A stretch of DNA of 64,000 bases from Thermosynechococcus vestitus BP-1 (GTDB lineage Bacteria; Cyanobacteriota; Cyanobacteriia; Thermosynechococcales; Thermosynechococcaceae), in NCBI RefSeq assembly GCF_000011345.1, contig NC_004113.1:1550001-1614000 (forward strand), given 5' to 3'. Below the pieces are notes generated by a model. The model searched no databases, was not told the origin of the DNA, and saw only the letters and a program-made list of their open reading frames with translations. Positions within the stretch are counted from its first letter, which is position 1. Every line of letters begins with the position of its first letter. The position numbers and the translations under genes were made by a program. Shown here piece after piece: positions 6,387 through 17,300 of this stretch.

Positions 6387-8621
6387 ATGCCTAATCCTGC
6401 CCGAGATCTTTGGCAGTCGGTGACCCAAACCGTCACCCAAGCGGTGCAGACGGTTCACTCTCGCTTTGATTGGCAACAGGTCTCCCTGCGGGAAAATGCC
6501 CGCACCCCTGAACTATGGGTGGAGTACCGAGGTCAACGGCAAGTCTTTCCCTTAGTTGGCGATCGCTACATTCTTGGCCGTAGTCAGAGTCGCGCCGACA
6601 TTATGATTGACGCGGAGATTGTCAGTGGCACCCATGCCCGCCTCAAGCGACTCACTCCCACCGGTGTCTTTGAAATCCAAGATCTAGATTCCACCAATGG
6701 CATCTATCGCCAACGGCAGCGCCTGCAAATGGGTGAGCTGCACCATGGCGATGTGATCACCCTAGGGCCACCAGAGGTCAAAGGCGCCGTTACCCTCCGC
6801 TTCCACAATCCACCGCCCCGCTGGGTTTCTCGTCTCACCTATGGCATTTGGGGGGTCATGGGTCTCAGTGCCCTTGGGATTGCCTTAGTGAGCATTGAGG
6901 CCAACAAAGTGGCGGTGCGTCCCCTACCTCCCCTGGAGCAAGGTCCCATTATTCTCCGCGATCGCCAGGGGGAACTGATCAATCCCCTTGAAGATCGCCC
7001 CCACCGTGAACTCAAGACGCTCAATGATTTTTCCCCCTACTTGGTTCATGGGGTTCTGGCCTCTGAGGATGTTCGCTACTATTGGCACTTTGGTGTCGAT
7101 CCCATGGGCATGGCGCGGGCAATGGTCACCAATGTACTCACGGGGCAAACCCGCGAAGGGGCCAGTACCCTCTGCCAGCAACTGGCACGTACCCTCTTTC
7201 GCTCCCAAGTCGGCACGGAGGATAGTTTAGGCCGCAAATGGCGAGAAATGGCGGTTGCCCTGAAATTGGAATTTTTCTACAGCAAAGATGAGTTGCTTTT
7301 GGCCTACCTGAACCGTGTCTATTTGGGCATGGGCAATCGCGGCTTTGAAGATGCGGCTCAATTCTACTTTGATAAGTCCGCCAAAGACCTGACGCTGAAT
7401 GAGGCGGCCACGCTGGTGGGGATTCTGCCTGCACCCAACCGTTTTAATCCGGTGCGCGACTACGATGCGGCGGTGGATTATCGCAATCGGGTCATTTTGC
7501 GCATGGTGCAGCAGGGCTACATCAGCAAGGAAGAGGGCGATCGCGCCCGGCGCTCCCGGATTGAAATTAGCCCCAAGGCGCGCAAATTCCTTAGTGCCCA
7601 ACGCTTTCCCTACTACACGGATCATGTCTATCAGGAGCTTGCCCAACTCCTGGGGGATGAACTGGCTCACGAGGGCAACCTCATTGTCGAAACTGGCCTC
7701 GACCCCCGCTGGCAAGAACTGGCCGAAACCAGTCTGCGCAATTTCATCAGTAGCACAGGTAGTGCCTATGGGGTGCAGCAAGGAGCCTTAATGACCCTCC
7801 AGCCCAGCAGTGGTCTCATTCGTGCCCTTGTGGGGGGTGTCGACTACCAAAAAAGCCAGTTTAATCGTGCCACCCTGGCCCTGCGCCAGCCCGGTTCGAC
7901 CTTCAAGGTGTTTGTCTACACCGAAGCACTCATCAAAGGACACACCGCCGGCGAAGTGTTTTCCTGTGCCCCCGTTTTCTGGCAGGGACAACAATTCGAG
8001 GGGTGTCGTGGCGGGGGTGGCGCTATGGATCTCGCCACGGGCTTGGCGCTTTCTGAAAATCCTATTGCCTTACGCCTTGCCCAAGCCGTTGGTTTAGAAG
8101 CTATTATCCGCTTGGCCAGAGCAATGGGAATTACGACACCGCTGCAAGCTGTGCCCGGCCTTGTCCTTGGTCAAAGTGAGGTAACCCTTCTGGAAATGAG
8201 TGGGGCCTTTGCCGTGCTCGCCAATGGGGGGCAGCGCATTCCGCCCCATGCCATTCTCGCAGTTCGCGATGGCGGCGATTGCAGCCAACCCAATGACTGG
8301 CAAACCTGTCGCCTCATTTATGCAGCCAAGGAGGAAACGCCCCAACAAGTTCTCGATCCTGCGATCGCTAACGAAATGACGATCCTCTTGAGTGCGGTTG
8401 TCAGTCGCGGCACTGGGCGTGCTGCCGCCATTGGTCGCCCTGTTGCTGGCAAAACCGGCACGACGAATGATGGCCGCGATCTCTGGTTTATTGGTTACGT
8501 GCCCACCGCCGATGTCCTCACCGGTATTTGGCTAGGCAATGATGACAATAGCCCCACCCAAGGTAGTAGTGGGCTGGCGGCGGCCCTTTGGGGTGAGTAT
8601 ATGGGACGCGCCCTAAATTAG
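6387..8621 (+). CDS. FHA-fused class A penicillin-binding protein (PBP1A-type)
   Basis: The product is 744 residues. An FHA domain (about 55-135, YILGRS, SGTHARL, DSTNGIYRQ) lies before one membrane segment (about 150-168), so it should be cytoplasmic. The periplasmic part has a GT51 glycosyltransferase (EDVRYYWHFGVDP, GASTLCQQLART) and a transpeptidase with catalytic S504TFK, S556EN and K689TGTT motifs. It polymerises and cross-links peptidoglycan. The FHA fusion suggests control by threonine phosphorylation. It converges on the ABC ATPase downstream with a 4-bp overlap at the stops. Confidence 0.92.
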   Translation: MPNPARDLWQSVTQTVTQAVQTVHSRFDWQQVSLRENARTPELWVEYRGQRQVFPLVGDRYILGRSQSRADIMIDAEIVSGTHARLKRLTPTGVFEIQDLDSTNGIYRQRQRLQMGELHHGDVITLGPPEVKGAVTLRFHNPPPRWVSRLTYGIWGVMGLSALGIALVSIEANKVAVRPLPPLEQGPIILRDRQGELINPLEDRPHRELKTLNDFSPYLVHGVLASEDVRYYWHFGVDPMGMARAMVTNVLTGQTREGASTLCQQLARTLFRSQVGTEDSLGRKWREMAVALKLEFFYSKDELLLAYLNRVYLGMGNRGFEDAAQFYFDKSAKDLTLNEAATLVGILPAPNRFNPVRDYDAAVDYRNRVILRMVQQGYISKEEGDRARRSRIEISPKARKFLSAQRFPYYTDHVYQELAQLLGDELAHEGNLIVETGLDPRWQELAETSLRNFISSTGSAYGVQQGALMTLQPSSGLIRALVGGVDYQKSQFNRATLALRQPGSTFKVFVYTEALIKGHTAGEVFSCAPVFWQGQQFEGCRGGGGAMDLATGLALSENPIALRLAQAVGLEAIIRLARAMGITTPLQAVPGLVLGQSEVTLLEMSGAFAVLANGGQRIPPHAILAVRDGGDCSQPNDWQTCRLIYAAKEETPQQVLDPAIANEMTILLSAVVSRGTGRAAAIGRPVAGKTGTTNDGRDLWFIGYVPTADVLTGIWLGNDDNSPTQGSSGLAAALWGEYMGRALN

Positions 8622-9688
8622 TTTTCCTTCGGGAAAAAGCGCACCGCCTCAGCCGCCACTTTCACAGCAGTACCAATGGGAATATCCACAGCGAGGGGCT
8701 GGCGAGCATGGAGTTCTTGGCCGGAAGGCAGTTGAATACAGTAGCGATACTCGCGACCGAGAAACTGGCGATCGCGAATCACAAAGCAACTACTGGCTTC
8801 AGGATCGGGCTGCAACTGGAGATCTTCTTCGCGAATCATCAGCTCTCCTTCCCCCTTCGCCAAAGCTTCCAAAAGGGGAAACGTGCCAACATCGGTGCGC
8901 ACCTGAGCCCCTTCGGCACAGGCAGGCAAAAAGTTGGCTTGGGTAATAAACCCAGCCACAAATCGTGAGGCAGGACAGCGATAGATCTCCTCTGGGGTAC
9001 CCACCTGCTCAATTTTGCCCTGGCGCATCACCGCCAAGCGATCCGACAGACTCAGAGCCTCTTCCTGATCGTGGGTAACAAAAATGGCCGTTGTCCCCGT
9101 TCCCTTAAGGATCTGGCGCAATTCCTGCCGCAATTGCAGTCGCACCTGGGCATCAAGATTACTCAGGGGTTCATCGAGGAGGATCACGGCTGGTTGGGGG
9201 GCGATCGCCCGTGCCAAGGCCACTCGCTGCTGCTGTCCCCCAGAAAGTTCATGGGGATAGCGCTTTTGCATTCCCTCTAGGCGCACCAGGGCCAAAACCG
9301 CTGCTACTCGCTCCTGAATTTGCGGCTTACTAAGGCGTTGTTGTTGCAAACCAAAGGCAATATTCTCAGCCACCGTTAGATGGGGAAACAGGGCAAAGTC
9401 CTGAAAAACCATGCCCAAGGACCGTTGTTCTGGCGGTATAAACACATTTGCCCCTGCGACACAGCGATCGCCCACCCTAATTTCCCCAGCATCTGGCGTG
9501 TCCAGACCGGCAATTAGGCGCAGTAACGTTGTCTTGCCGCAACCCGACGGCCCCAATAGACCCAGAATTTCCCCCTCCTGGACCCAGAGGCTGAGATCGC
9601 GAATTGCCAGAAAACGCCCAAAGGACTTGTGTAAATGGGCAACCTGGACAGCCGTTTTCAGCGTTGGCATCAGGGAAAGTGTCGTCAT
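8618..9688 (-). CDS. ABC transporter ATP-binding protein, FbpC/FutC-like
   Basis: Starting at the ATG at 9688 the product is 356 residues; an in-frame start at 9769 would add 27 residues with no family match. Walker A is GPSGCGKTT, the signature LSGGQQQRVALARA, Walker B VILLDEP, and the H-loop Asn-like FVTHDQEEA. The C-terminal third (about 235-356) is a TOBE-like regulatory domain. It resembles the ATPases of ferric iron and polyamine/sugar importers; the iron assignment (FutC) is the likeliest but unproven, as no permease is adjacent. Confidence 0.85.
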   Translation of the reverse strand: MTTLSLMPTLKTAVQVAHLHKSFGRFLAIRDLSLWVQEGEILGLLGPSGCGKTTLLRLIAGLDTPDAGEIRVGDRCVAGANVFIPPEQRSLGMVFQDFALFPHLTVAENIAFGLQQQRLSKPQIQERVAAVLALVRLEGMQKRYPHELSGGQQQRVALARAIAPQPAVILLDEPLSNLDAQVRLQLRQELRQILKGTGTTAIFVTHDQEEALSLSDRLAVMRQGKIEQVGTPEEIYRCPASRFVAGFITQANFLPACAEGAQVRTDVGTFPLLEALAKGEGELMIREEDLQLQPDPEASSCFVIRDRQFLGREYRYCIQLPSGQELHARQPLAVDIPIGTAVKVAAEAVRFFPKEN

Positions 9689-9952
9689 CGGCACCCAGAA
9701 AGTGAACTGTCTGCAATGCAGCCCTTTGGCCAGAAACACCGCCAAAGGAGTCAAAGCCAGTGCTGGCAAGAAGTGTTTCCCCTTGAGGTCTCCCCTACTT
9801 CAGCCAAGGGCGCTCAGGGAAATCCAAGCACCCCCACTGCGTTGGAAATTATTTGCAGTAATCAGCGCTACCCCTAATTCTGGCACAAAAGTGCTCACTT
9901 GTTGCAGAATTTTGGCAATTGCCCCAGTCTCTTTCTAGGTTGCCACTTTCCC

Positions 9953-10420
9953 CTAGCTGGCATTGAGAATTCGCTGCACAATTTGTAGACCCGTCACCGC
10001 TTGCCAACCAAAAAGGATCACCAAAAACAGATTTAGGGTCATGTGCAAGGCACGAGCAGCCTCACTGCCCTTTTGCATGAAGGGGGTTAAGCTCGCAGAA
10101 ATGGCAACCAATGCTGTCATCGCTAGCCCCACAATCAAGTGCGGCCCGACAAAGAGCTTGCCATTATTGATGTAGGTGACGGCCATCCCACCAATCGTAC
10201 CCATGACCATTAAGGCCAGTAAGATAGCGCCAACTTGGTGGTGTTTCACATTGACCTTGGCTTGGATCAAGGCTTTCTTTTCCTCACCGCTGAGGGTGCG
10301 CAGGCGACGGGTTTGGATCCCTAAATACATGGCGTAGAGCGTGAGCGCAAAAAGAATCCACATGAGTACCGGGTGAGCAAAGGTGATCACCGGCTGAAGA
10401 GGCTCAGGAATTTCAATCAT
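9953..10420 (-). CDS. DUF4079 membrane protein
   Basis: The product is 155 residues with four likely membrane segments: about 15-35 (VLMWILFALTLYAMYLG), 65-85 (ILLALMVMGTIGGMAV), 93-112 (LIVGLAMTALVAISA) and 125-148 (LHMTLNLFLVILFGWQAVTG). Conserved His residues (KHHQVG, ARALHM) are the kind that could bind haem, as in cytochrome b561-like folds. It matches the DUF4079 family as I remember it. Function unknown. Confidence 0.8.
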   Translation of the reverse strand: MIEIPEPLQPVITFAHPVLMWILFALTLYAMYLGIQTRRLRTLSGEEKKALIQAKVNVKHHQVGAILLALMVMGTIGGMAVTYINNGKLFVGPHLIVGLAMTALVAISASLTPFMQKGSEAARALHMTLNLFLVILFGWQAVTGLQIVQRILNAS

Positions 10421-10681
10421 TGTTTTTGTGAACAGAACTCGGCAGGCAAAGCATTCAGCGAAAGTTTGCTTCTTATATCGTAATATAGGCCCTTTCTCAA
10501 ATATGGCCTACCCAAATAGGGATAAGAGCCTCTCGAATGTTGACCGCTGCCAGGGTGTCCCCTCTACGGGAAAAGGGTCTTCGGGTTTGATTGGACCTCA
10601 CCCTCTGTTCTCTGGATAACAAAACGTTAGACTGAGAGCAGGACATCTCCTTCGGTGTGTCAATCCTTGGGAACACAATTT

Positions 10682-11614
10682 ATGATGAAAACTTTTTGGC
10701 AACGTCTCAAGTCTATTACAGCAATTGTGGTAGTGGGGGTATTCATTGCCCATCTTGTCCTTGACAGTGGTACCGCATGGGCAGCCCGCAGTGGCGGACG
10801 TATCGGGGGTGGCTCCTTTAGTCGTCCAGCGCCTAGCCGTTCCTACCGTGCCCCCCGCACTGATTACGGCTATGCTCAGCCCGTTCCAGTCTATGGCGGT
10901 GGTTTTGGCTTTCCCTTCCTGATTCCCTTCTTTGGTTTTGGCGGTGGCTTTGGCGGCCTATTCACGATCATTATGCTCGGGGTGCTTGCCAATAGTTTGA
11001 TCTCCGCCTTCCGCAACTTCCGCAACAGTGGGGATGACTCAGAAATCGACCAAGACAACCCGGTGGTCTCACTGCATACGCTCCATGTCGGACTCCTAGC
11101 CCAAGCTCGCGAACTCCAAGCGGAACTGAACCAACTGGCACTCACTGCCGATACCCAAAGTCCCGAAGGTCTGACCAAGGTCCTTCAAGAGGCAACCCTT
11201 GCGCTGCTGCGGCATCCCCAATACTGGGTCTATGCCCACGCCAGTAGCCAAGAAACAAAACTACTGCAGGCGGAAACGGCCTTTAACCAACTGGCGCTTG
11301 CGGAGCGCAGCAAACTCAGTGCTGAAACCCTCTCCAACTACCGCCGTGAGATTAAGCAGACGGCGATCGCCCCTGTGGTGAGCAAGGATGTGGGGGAATA
11401 CATTGTCGTGACCTTGGTGGTGGCTGCCACTGGCCGCTTGAAATTGCCCGCAGTCAATAATGATCTAGAACTGCGGCAAGCACTGCAAGAGTTGGGGGGC
11501 ATTGGGAGCGATCGCCTCCTGGCCGTTGAAGTTCTGTGGCAACCCCAAGCCATTGGTGATACCCTCACTGCCGATGAACTGCTAGTGGCCTATCCGCAAC
11601 TGAAGCACCTCTAA
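10682..11614 (+). CDS. DUF1517 family protein with signal peptide
   Basis: The start is placed at the ATG at 10682 (the next codon is also ATG); an upstream GTG at 10655 is possible. The N-terminus has a signal sequence or membrane anchor (SITAIVVVGVFIAHLVLDSGTAWA, cleavage likely after AWA). A Gly/Arg/Ser-rich stretch, a Phe/Gly-rich hydrophobic segment (about 85-105) and a soluble DUF1517 domain of about 190 residues follow. DUF1517 proteins occur in cyanobacteria and plastids; their function is not established. Confidence 0.85.
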   Translation: MMKTFWQRLKSITAIVVVGVFIAHLVLDSGTAWAARSGGRIGGGSFSRPAPSRSYRAPRTDYGYAQPVPVYGGGFGFPFLIPFFGFGGGFGGLFTIIMLGVLANSLISAFRNFRNSGDDSEIDQDNPVVSLHTLHVGLLAQARELQAELNQLALTADTQSPEGLTKVLQEATLALLRHPQYWVYAHASSQETKLLQAETAFNQLALAERSKLSAETLSNYRREIKQTAIAPVVSKDVGEYIVVTLVVAATGRLKLPAVNNDLELRQALQELGGIGSDRLLAVEVLWQPQAIGDTLTADELLVAYPQLKHL

Positions 11615-11617
11615 CCC

Positions 11618-12601
11618 CTAGACCCCCTGAGCAGCTAAATGTACCGCGCCCCGTAATCCCACCTCAGGATTGATGATCACAGCAACGTACAACTGCTCCA
11701 TCAGGGGGCGAAACCGTCCCTTATTCACAAACCCTTGGAGAAAGGTGCCATCGGCCATTTTTGCCAAAATTTTGGGGGCAATCCCCCCAGCAATAAGTAC
11801 CCCGCCGAGGGGTAAACTTTTGAGGGCAAGGTTGCCCGCCTCTGCGCCGTAGGCTTCGACAAACATCCGCAAGGCTTCTGCACACAGGGGATCCCCCGCG
11901 AGGCCGTACTGACTCACGACGGCGGCGGGATCCTCTCCCCTTGCCATTGCTGCTGCCACCCCTGCTGACTCGGCAGCGAAGTGGACACTCTTGAGATAGT
12001 CGTAAATGGCCACCAGCCCTGGGCCAGAGACCACCCGCTCCACAGAGACTCGTTCGTAGGTTTGCCAGAGATAGCGCAGTAGACCCACTTCCTCTTCGTT
12101 GCGGGGAGGAAAATCGGTGTGACCACCCTCAAGGGGCATGACTTGGTAGCGATCGCCCTGCCAAATGAGCAGTGCTTCCCCCAAGCCAGTACCGGCTCCC
12201 AGTAGGGCAATAGGCGCTTGGGGACGGCGCGGCCGCTCCTGAAGAACAACAAAATCCGTCGGCGGTAGCACCAATGCGCCATAGGCCACGGCCGCAAAAT
12301 CATTCAGCAGCGTCACGCCAGGAATCTGTAATGCCGTCTCTAATTCGGCAGCACTGACCCGCCAGCCCAAATTGGTTACCTGAGCGACTTGGTCAATGAC
12401 TGGGCCTGGAATCCCCAGACATGCCCGCTGTGGATGGGCAGGACTTTCCTTGAGGAACATTTGCAAAAGGGCTGTCAAGTTAGGGAAATCGCGGCTAGGG
12501 TATTTCGCCCGGTAGAGCAACTGCCAATCACGACCCCCCACCTCCCACAACTCCACAAGGGTTTTTGTGCCGCCGACATCGGCGCCAAGGACAACCGTCA
12601 T
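11618..12601 (-). CDS. glk: Glucokinase
   Basis: From the ATG at 12601 the product is 327 residues; an AAGGGG ribosome-binding site lies 5 bp upstream, which favours it over the GTG at 12607. The phosphate-binding GADVGGTKT motif opens the protein, LLNDFAAVAYG and LGAGTGLGEALL follow, and EGGHTDFPPRN carries the sugar-binding residues. It phosphorylates glucose to glucose 6-phosphate with ATP. purC ends 13 bp upstream on the same strand, so the two may be co-transcribed. Confidence 0.93.
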   Translation of the reverse strand: MTVVLGADVGGTKTLVELWEVGGRDWQLLYRAKYPSRDFPNLTALLQMFLKESPAHPQRACLGIPGPVIDQVAQVTNLGWRVSAAELETALQIPGVTLLNDFAAVAYGALVLPPTDFVVLQERPRRPQAPIALLGAGTGLGEALLIWQGDRYQVMPLEGGHTDFPPRNEEEVGLLRYLWQTYERVSVERVVSGPGLVAIYDYLKSVHFAAESAGVAAAMARGEDPAAVVSQYGLAGDPLCAEALRMFVEAYGAEAGNLALKSLPLGGVLIAGGIAPKILAKMADGTFLQGFVNKGRFRPLMEQLYVAVIINPEVGLRGAVHLAAQGV

Positions 12602-12613
12602 TGCCACCCCTTG

Positions 12614-13345
12614 CTAACTCACGCTATGGGCTAACACTCGCTGCATCACGAGGGCATAGGCCTCTTCAATGGCCCCCAAATCTTGACGAAATCGATCTTT
12701 GTCAAGAATACGCTTCTCAGGATCACTTTCATCCCGATTCCAGAGGCGGCAACTGTCGGGGCTAATTTCATCCGCCAAAAGAATCTCACCGGTCGGCCGC
12801 CGGCCAAACTCTAGCTTAAAGTCCACTAGGGTAATGCCACACTCGGCAAAAAAGTGACTGAGATGGGTATTGACTGCCAAGGCCATTTGCCGGATCTGGA
12901 TCACTTCCTCATCCGTTGCAACCTGTAATAAACGCAGGCGATCTGGGGTCAGCAGTGGGTCACCGAGATCGTCATTTTTGAGGTAAAACTCCACCAAGGG
13001 GGGATTGAGGGCTAATCCCAAGGGTAATCCTGTTTGCCGACAGAGGCTTCCCGCCGCCTGGTTGCGCACCACCACCTCAAGGGGAATAATCTCCACTCGC
13101 CGAATGTGCATCTTGTTGGGAGCCACTTGGGCAATAAAATGATTGGTGATGCCCTGAGCCGCCAAATACTGAAACAAATGGCTGGCGATCGCGCAGTTCA
13201 TTACTCCCTTGTTTTGGATCGAGCCGCGTTTCTGAGCATTAAAGGCAGTGGCATCATCCTTGAACTCTGCCAATAGCACGTCTGGATCTGCGGTGGCATA
13301 AATAATTTTTGCCTTGCCTTCGTACAAGGGAGAAAACTGAGTCAT
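12614..13345 (-). CDS. purC: SAICAR synthetase (phosphoribosylaminoimidazole-succinocarboxamide synthase)
   Basis: The product is 243 residues with the family opening LYEGKAKIIYATADPDVLL, the VEIIPLEVVVRNQAAGSL block, FELGRRPTGEILLADEISPD-type C-terminal core and the RLWNRDESDPEKRILDKDRFR motif. It joins CAIR and aspartate in purine synthesis. glk follows immediately on the same strand. purH lies at the far end of the window, so purine genes are dispersed. Confidence 0.96.
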   Translation of the reverse strand: MTQFSPLYEGKAKIIYATADPDVLLAEFKDDATAFNAQKRGSIQNKGVMNCAIASHLFQYLAAQGITNHFIAQVAPNKMHIRRVEIIPLEVVVRNQAAGSLCRQTGLPLGLALNPPLVEFYLKNDDLGDPLLTPDRLRLLQVATDEEVIQIRQMALAVNTHLSHFFAECGITLVDFKLEFGRRPTGEILLADEISPDSCRLWNRDESDPEKRILDKDRFRQDLGAIEEAYALVMQRVLAHSVS

Positions 13346-13485
13346 AAAAAGAGGTGTGTCTAAAAGCCAGATCTAGCCTAGCAAAGGCAGTCCCCTAATC
13401 CACAGGAGCTTGCTATAGGATCATCCCAATGGCTAAACCCCTCTTCCGTAAATTGGCATAGACTGACGGCAGGAGATAGACAACA

Positions 13486-14292
13486 ATGCCTCACCTCAGT
13501 AATCAACAGGCAGAAAAACTGGCAGAAATTGGCGCCTTTCTCCACGACAAGCGACTCGAACTGGGTCTGAGCCTTGAGGAGGTGGCCGCCAAAACGTTGG
13601 TGCGCCAGTCAATCCTTGCAGCCATTGAAAATGGCAGTCTCAATGAGTTGCCCGAACCCGTCTATACTCAAGGATTTATTCGCCGCTTTGCCGATGCCCT
13701 TGGTCTTGACGGCAAAACTATTGCCGCAAATTTTCCAACGGCCGCTGACCCTGTGGAGCGCTCCGATAAGCCCAGTATTGGCAACGACGGACTTGGTTGG
13801 CAGTTGCGGCCAATTCACCTTTATCTGATTTACTTTGCCCTCGTGGCAGCAGCAGTGACTGGGTTGGCCTATCTCTTTCGTCCCTCAGCCCAAAGCATTA
13901 CTGATCTACCCCCCGCCCCTACCCCTACCGCGTCCCCCAGCCCCACACCCACTCCCACAGCAGCGGCAACGCCGACGCCTAGTCCCACTCCCCTTGCAAT
14001 GGTTGAGGTCAAGTTGTCCCTCTCCGATGCCTCCTGGCTAGAGGTAGAAGCCGATGGTCGAGTTGTCTATGCCGGTATTTTGGAGTCGGGAACAGAGCGC
14101 GGTTGGCAAGCCAAGGAACGTTTAATTGTCCGTACGGGCAATGCCGGCGCTGTCAAAGTGAGTGTCAATAATGGCCCATTCCAACCCATGGGACAACCGG
14201 GAGAAGTGACAGAAAAACAATTTCTTCCTAGTCAGGCGACTTCCGAGACCACGACCACGTCAACAGCACCGGAGCGTACCGTCTCAAACTAG
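13486..14292 (+). CDS. RodZ-like helix-turn-helix membrane protein (DUF4115)
   Basis: The product is 268 residues. Residues 10-80 form an Xre/RodZ-type helix-turn-helix (GAFLHDKRLELGLSLEEVAAKT, FIRRFADALGLDG). One membrane segment lies near 110-130 (LYLIYFALVAAAVTGLAYLF). A Pro/Thr-rich linker of about 40 residues leads to a periplasmic DUF4115 domain (LSDASWLEVEADGRVVY). In rod-shaped bacteria RodZ links MreB to the cell wall. The large AAA/WD40 gene starts 10 bp downstream, so they may be co-transcribed. Confidence 0.85.
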   Translation: MPHLSNQQAEKLAEIGAFLHDKRLELGLSLEEVAAKTLVRQSILAAIENGSLNELPEPVYTQGFIRRFADALGLDGKTIAANFPTAADPVERSDKPSIGNDGLGWQLRPIHLYLIYFALVAAAVTGLAYLFRPSAQSITDLPPAPTPTASPSPTPTPTAAATPTPSPTPLAMVEVKLSLSDASWLEVEADGRVVYAGILESGTERGWQAKERLIVRTGNAGAVKVSVNNGPFQPMGQPGEVTEKQFLPSQATSETTTTSTAPERTVSN

Positions 14293-14302
14293 GTTCAAAT
14301 CT

Positions 14303-17300
14303 ATGGATGCGGCAGCCACCTATCAAGTGGGGGGCAGTTTACCCACCACATCGGCAGTCTATGTCCGACGGCAAGCGGATGCCGATCTCTTGGCCGCCCT
14401 CACTGCTGGTGAGTTTTGTTATATTCTCAATTCGCGGCAAATGGGTAAATCCAGCTTGCGGGTGCAGGTGACGCAGCAACTGATGACAAGGGGGTGCCGC
14501 TGTACTGCCATTGACATTACCAAAATTGGCAGCCAAAATATTCAGCCTGAGCAGTGGTATGCCAGCTTTGTTGGCGCTCTGATTCAGGGATTCCAGTTAA
14601 CCGATGTGGTCTCGTTGCGCGCTTGGTGGCGCGATCGCCAGCTTGTGTCGCCGATTCAACGCCTCAGCGACTTTGTAGAAACGGTGCTCCTTGCCTACAC
14701 CCGCGAACCCCTCGTGATTTTCATTGATGAAATTGATAGTCTGCTGAGCCTGCCCTTTGCCACCGATGATTTTTTTGCTTGGATTCGGGCTTGTTACAAC
14801 CAACGGGCGGATTGCCCCGAATATCGGCGCTTAACCTTTGCCCTTTTTGGCGTGGCCACCCCCGATCAACTGATTCAGGATAAGCAGCGCACTCCCTTTA
14901 ACATTGGCTGTGCCATTGATTTACAGGGGTTTACCCTTGCGGAAGCCACTCCCCTACTCAAGGGCATTGCCCATCTTAGCGACAACCCCGATCAACTCTT
15001 AGCAGAGATCCTCAAGTGGACGGGCGGCCAACCCTTCTTGACCCAAAAACTCTGTCGGCTCCTGCAACAGCACGGGTCATTCATGCCAGCGGCAATGCTC
15101 TCCCAGCGGTTAGCCCAGTTTGTCCAAGAGCATATTCTTCAGGATTGGGAGCGCCAAGATGAACCAGAACATCTAAAAACCATTCGCAATCGCTTGCTGG
15201 CCGATGAACAGCGCATCGGTCGTCTTTTAGGTCTCTATCAGCGGATTTTAGAAGGGGGGGGCGTTCCCCTCGATGGCAGTACTGAGCAGCGCGCCCTAGC
15301 TTTGACGGGATTGGTGTGTCAGCGCCAAGGTAAGTTGCAGGTGTTTAACCCCATCTATGCCCAAGTTTTTGATGCCCAGTGGGTTGAGCAACAATTGGCC
15401 CAACTGCGCCCCTATAGTGAAGACTTCCAAGCATGGCTGCGCTCTGGGGGGAGGGATAGCTCTCGTCTTCTGAGGGGACAAGCGCTGGAGGAAGCATTGG
15501 TCTGGGCCAGTGGCAAAAGTCTCAGCGATCTGGATTATCAGTACCTTTCTGCTAGTCAAGAAGCGAACCAAAAGGCAATTCAAGATACTCTCCTCCTTGA
15601 GCGCCAAGAAAAAGAAGCCATCAGTGCCGCCAATCGAATTCTGGAGGCAGCTCGCCACAAGGCCAATCGCTTGACCCAGCGGGCTTTCATGGCGCTGGGT
15701 ATTGTTTCTGTGATTTCCTTGGGGGTCGCCGCGATTTTGGCCAAAACCTACGCCGATTTGCAGGCCAGCCAAGAAAGTTTGGTCCTTGAGCAAACCAGCA
15801 ACGATCTCCTAGAACAGTTTCAAAGGCAGGAATTGTCCGCTCTGTTGGCAGGGATTCAGGCAGGACGGGACCTAAAACGATTGGTGGGCGATCGCCCCCT
15901 GAGCCAATACCCCACTACGCGGCCTCTTTTTGTGCTCAATTTTTTCCTCGATCACATTCAAGCCCGCAACCAATGGCAGAGTAAACATACCCCCCTGATG
16001 GCTGCCTTTTTGACTGCCGACGGTCAGCAGTTAAGCATTAGTGCAAGCGGCCTTGTGGAGTTTTGGCGGGTGAACGGCGAGCGACTCAAGGCCCAGTCTT
16101 TGGAGATGGGCAATGTCAAACTGGCGCGGATTAGCCCTAGGGGCGATCGCCTGGGCCTGCTCAATGACAAGGGGGAAATTTCCCTGTGGCGTATCGAGCC
16201 GCAAAAACTTGTCCTTGAGCGGCGTTTGCCTGCCCTACCCATCAACAACTTTCGCTTTAGTCCGAAGGGGCAAGAGTTGACGGCCACCACAACCACGGGT
16301 AATATCCTGCGGTGGAGCCTTGGGGGCGAATTACTGGCCACGATCGCCACCCCTAGTCAGAGTATCAATAGCTTGAGTTATGCCATCCATGGCGATCGCT
16401 TGGCCACTGCCGATGAGGAAGGCTGGATTCGGGTTTGGTCCCGTCAGGGGAAACTGCTCCAAGCGTGGCAAGTCCAAGGTGATCTTCCTGTTCCCCAAAC
16501 GAGTTTGACGTATCTGAGCAATGGTCAACTGGCCACGGTGGGCAAAGATGGCACCCTCCGCCTTTGGAACACCAAAGGGCAACAAATCAATCAATGGTGC
16601 GTCAGTGCAGCTCCAGTGTATTTCGTGGGCACGTCTCCTGTGGGCTATCGTCTATTGACCCTGAGCACAGATAACACCCTGCGTCTGTGGCAGCCAACGG
16701 GTGAACTGATTGCTGAGTTGGGGGGGCATGAACGCCTGATCAATACCGTCAGCTTTAATCCAACGGGATCAGTTCTCCTCAGTAGCGATCGCGGCGGGCA
16801 AATGACGCTGTGGTACCTCGATCATTACCGCACGGAATACTGGCTTGCCAATCAAGAAAGTATTTGGACAGTGGCCCTCGATCCTCAAGCCGCTACGCTG
16901 GTCACAGGGGGTAAAGATGGCCGCGTCAAGCACTGGCGAAGAGATGGCACCCTTCTAGCCACAACCCCAGTTCTCGATCCCCAAGGCATCAACCAAGTGC
17001 TCTTTAGTCCCAGGGGTCAACGGGTGGCGATCGCCACCGAAGGGGGAAAATTGGTGATCTGGAACCTGGCAGATCAGTCCCAACGGACCTGGCAACTCCC
17101 CATCAAGGTTCCGCTCTACACCCTGTCTATGGATTCCCAAGGGCGGTACTTGGCGGCAGGCGATGAAAAAGGCACCATTTATCTCATTGACCTCCAGCGG
17201 CCAGAGAAAATTCAACAGCGCAAAAGTGAAGGTGAAGTTTGGAGCCTCAGCTTTCATCCGGCACTCCCCTTGCTCGCGAGTACGGGGTCGGTGGGCACCA

